Positions 43,101 through 46,100 of a stretch of DNA of 64,000 nt are shown piece after piece. The notes beneath the pieces were generated by a model. That model did not search any database. It worked only from the letters and a program-made list of their open reading frames with translations, and had not been told where the DNA came from. This stretch comes from Morinoia aosen. Its lineage: Eukaryota > Arthropoda > Malacostraca > Amphipoda > Talitridae. The DNA is taken from positions 33,146,139-33,210,138 of the forward strand of contig CM059563.1 of the NCBI GenBank assembly GCA_030386875.1, in the 5' to 3' direction. Numbering within the stretch: the first letter of the stretch is position 1; each line of letters starts with the position of its first letter. A program made the position numbers and the translations under genes.

Positions 43101-46100
43101 TTCAACAACTACATATACTGGCCAAATTTTAGACCAATCGGCTCGAAATTTGAAAATCGCTCGGATGACACCCTTCAGCTCCAATTCCTTTCACATATCT
43201 ATTTCTGTCCACACTCTTGATCGCATTGATGAAACAACTCGTTATATTAACTGTGGCTCATATTTTAGTACATTATATTTGTTAGTGATTCTTTCTTTCA
43301 GTTCTGTAGTGTTGAGGAGGGCTAGAATATTCATTTTTAAGTGTTCCCATAGAAAATAATTGCACGGTGTTAGATCTGGGGACTTTGGAGGCCAATCAAT
43401 ATATTGATTCAGTGCAATTATACGTTTATTAAAAACTTCTTTGAGTCATATTATGATGCTGTCAGCAGACAGAAAGCTGTGAAAATATGGCTGAGAGAGT
43501 TTTTAACAACCGCATAGTTGCATTAAATCATATAATCCCCATATCTATCACCGTGGGATTATTTTTCTATGGGGACACTTACAGACAAATATTCCAGTCC
43601 CTCTGTAAACAATGAAAAAAAGAAAATCCCTAATGAATTCAATGTACTACAAAAGTTGGTTGTTTAACTTGTTTTGTCAAATATTGGTATCACATATGCA
43701 TGCGAAGGTTCCATGAATTGATAATTTGCTGTTTTCTAAAGCGTGAACTAAAGTTAAATTGTGGCATGCACATTATATTGGTTGGTTCCTGCTCAAACAT
43801 GTTTCTGAGGACCTTTGGTAGAGTAATTACAAGGAAATATTTTGCAAAATATGAAGCATTTGTTGGAAACTGTTCAGCGTAGAATATGGTCAATACGGAA
43901 TGAAAATGCAGCAGATATTTTTGAACCATAATTTCATTTCAAGTTTTGCTTGTCGTGGTACACCCTGTAAATATTTTACGTGCGTTGTAGCTAATTGGTA
44001 GACAGAACATTCAGGAGTAAAGTTGTGGAAGGAAAAAGAGAGCAAAAAGTATTTCCAGAACATTTTTCATAATTGGTACTGCATCATATTGGATTTTTAA
44101 AAATCTTTTAAAATAAAAACCTTTGTTTGTAGATATATCGAAATAGTTAACACAATTATCATATATTTGTGAAATGATGTAATATAATCCAACGATGACA
44201 ACTGGGCAAAGAGCATTAAGTGCTCGGTCATGGTAGCGTGTTTGAAAAACCGAAATGGTGGCAAAAAAATTGTATGACGATATTGAAACGTTGAAAAAAC
44301 GCTTTGAAGAGCGAAATTTCCATTGACATTGTCACGTGAGCTGAATAACTGGATGTGGTGGAGTGAGGGTAAGTAGGAGTGTGAGCAGCGTGATGTGAGG
44401 GCGGATATGGTAACACGAGTGCCACTCGTGTTACCATATCACTAAAATACTGAAGTTCAGTGTCCACTAAAATACTGAAGCATAAAATTTTCTTGCCAGC
44501 ACCTCTTGTTCTCTCCTCAATTGTTCCTGTAACTCTTGAGTTATACTTGATACGGATGCAATTTCTTCGGAATTTAGTGGTCATGGTAATGGCAGCTGAT
44601 AGAATTTCATGTTGCATCAGCAAATAAAAATTATTTTCATTTGTTTTAGTGCAGTCATTGGTTTATTTTACGTGTGCAATCGTACATGATTGAGCGGCCA
44701 CATCCTCTCCCATTGAACATCTTGTCTATTCAGATTTACTTCAACTCGCTTGTGCGTTAGAATGTAGTGCTCATTTGTGTCGACAGCCCCGTATCCTCTC
44801 ACATTTCTCTGAGATTTGTTTTGACTTGCTGCTGGTGCATTAAAATGTAGCGTTCATTTATGATGACTGGCTACTTCCTAACATTTCTCTTGAGATTTGC
44901 TTAGCGTCGCTGGTGCGTTAAAATGTAACGCTCATTTGTGACGACGGCCCACTTCCTCTCAATTCTCTTGAGGTTTGCTTAGAGTTGCTGGTGCGTTAAA
45001 ATATAGCGTTCATTTATGACGACTGGCCACATCCTCACATTTCTCATGAGATTTGCCATGACTCGCTTGTGTGTTAGAATGTAGCGTTCATTTGTTTCGA
45101 CAGCGGCAGGAGTCTAGCGTGGAGACGATGTGCAGCGGCGGAGGAGGTGCGGCACGAGGTGGCCACATCGAGTCCGACGCGCTCGTCATGCGCGTCAACA
45201 AGGCCGTGTCCAGCATCCTGACCAGGGTGCAGGCGCTGGCGCAGCTCGACCAGTCGGAGAGCAAGGTGAGATGTTTGTCACTTCATCGCGAATTTCGCGT
45301 TATAACTATGCATCGTTAATTGTGCAAGTATGTCGCACTGAATATGTTAAGAAAACGACTACATATTCCACATAAGAGATAAAAAATTGTTGGTTTAATT
45401 TGCTATATGTTATTTTCAATTGTGTGCTGGAACTTATCTCAAATGTTTGTTTTCCCCCTGGAGAATTGTATCAAAAGGATGCGCATGGTTTGTGCCGGGT
45501 GCTTATGGAGGTGCCGAGGACAATCAAAAATTTCTTTGTTCATATAAAAAGATTTGGCCAATATGTGCCAACACAGCGATACCTGGAGAACGTGGCCCTT
45601 CTTTGTGACCTAATATTTTACTATTTTTTTTTTTTAGTTTATTTATTTCAGTTCGAGAAGTAGAATGTACATAATTTTATTTTCATCACTTTGTCTTATT
45701 TTTTCAAAGTATTTTTATTGTCGTTTTGGTCAACTGTTTTCTACCAGTATTAGTTCGTTTCACCCTCTCAAGTGTTTGTTGTTTTTTGTCTCTGTTTCTT
45801 TTTAATGATTGTTCAAATTCTTTATTGGTATTGTTTTTGGTATTCAGTACCTCTACCCCCTCAGGGGGATACAACTATTGTATCTATGGAAATTAGCGCT
45901 TCCAGGGAGACAATGTGGGGGCCCGAGCTAAGGGTTAGGTAGGCTTTCTTTTTGTTGAAATAGAATAAGTTTTTGTTTTGTTACGGACCATCTTTTTCGG
46001 TTCACTGCTGTCCTGTTTTTTCAGCACCTACTCCTTTCTTCTTCAACTTCGATATTGTTTCATGAACTTCTTTCTCATCATACTGTTTCTATGCCCTTTC

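Larger units (their letters stand above)
34659..43969 (-). mobile_element. Mariner/Tc1-like DNA transposon with ~300-bp terminal inverted repeats, split by nested insertions
   Basis: The left end TACAGGGTATCCCACC and the right end GGTACACCCTGTA are inverted, with TA at the borders. Matching extends inward about 300 bp: the left block ACTCTACCGAAGGCTCTCAG, AAACATGTTC at 34870-34910 is the reverse complement of the right block around 43785-43825. A transposase C-terminus remnant lies on the minus strand at 43200-43410. The I-clade element at 34967-41908 and repeat sequence at 42000-43080 lie inside. The ends are diverged, so the element is old. Confidence 0.65.
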
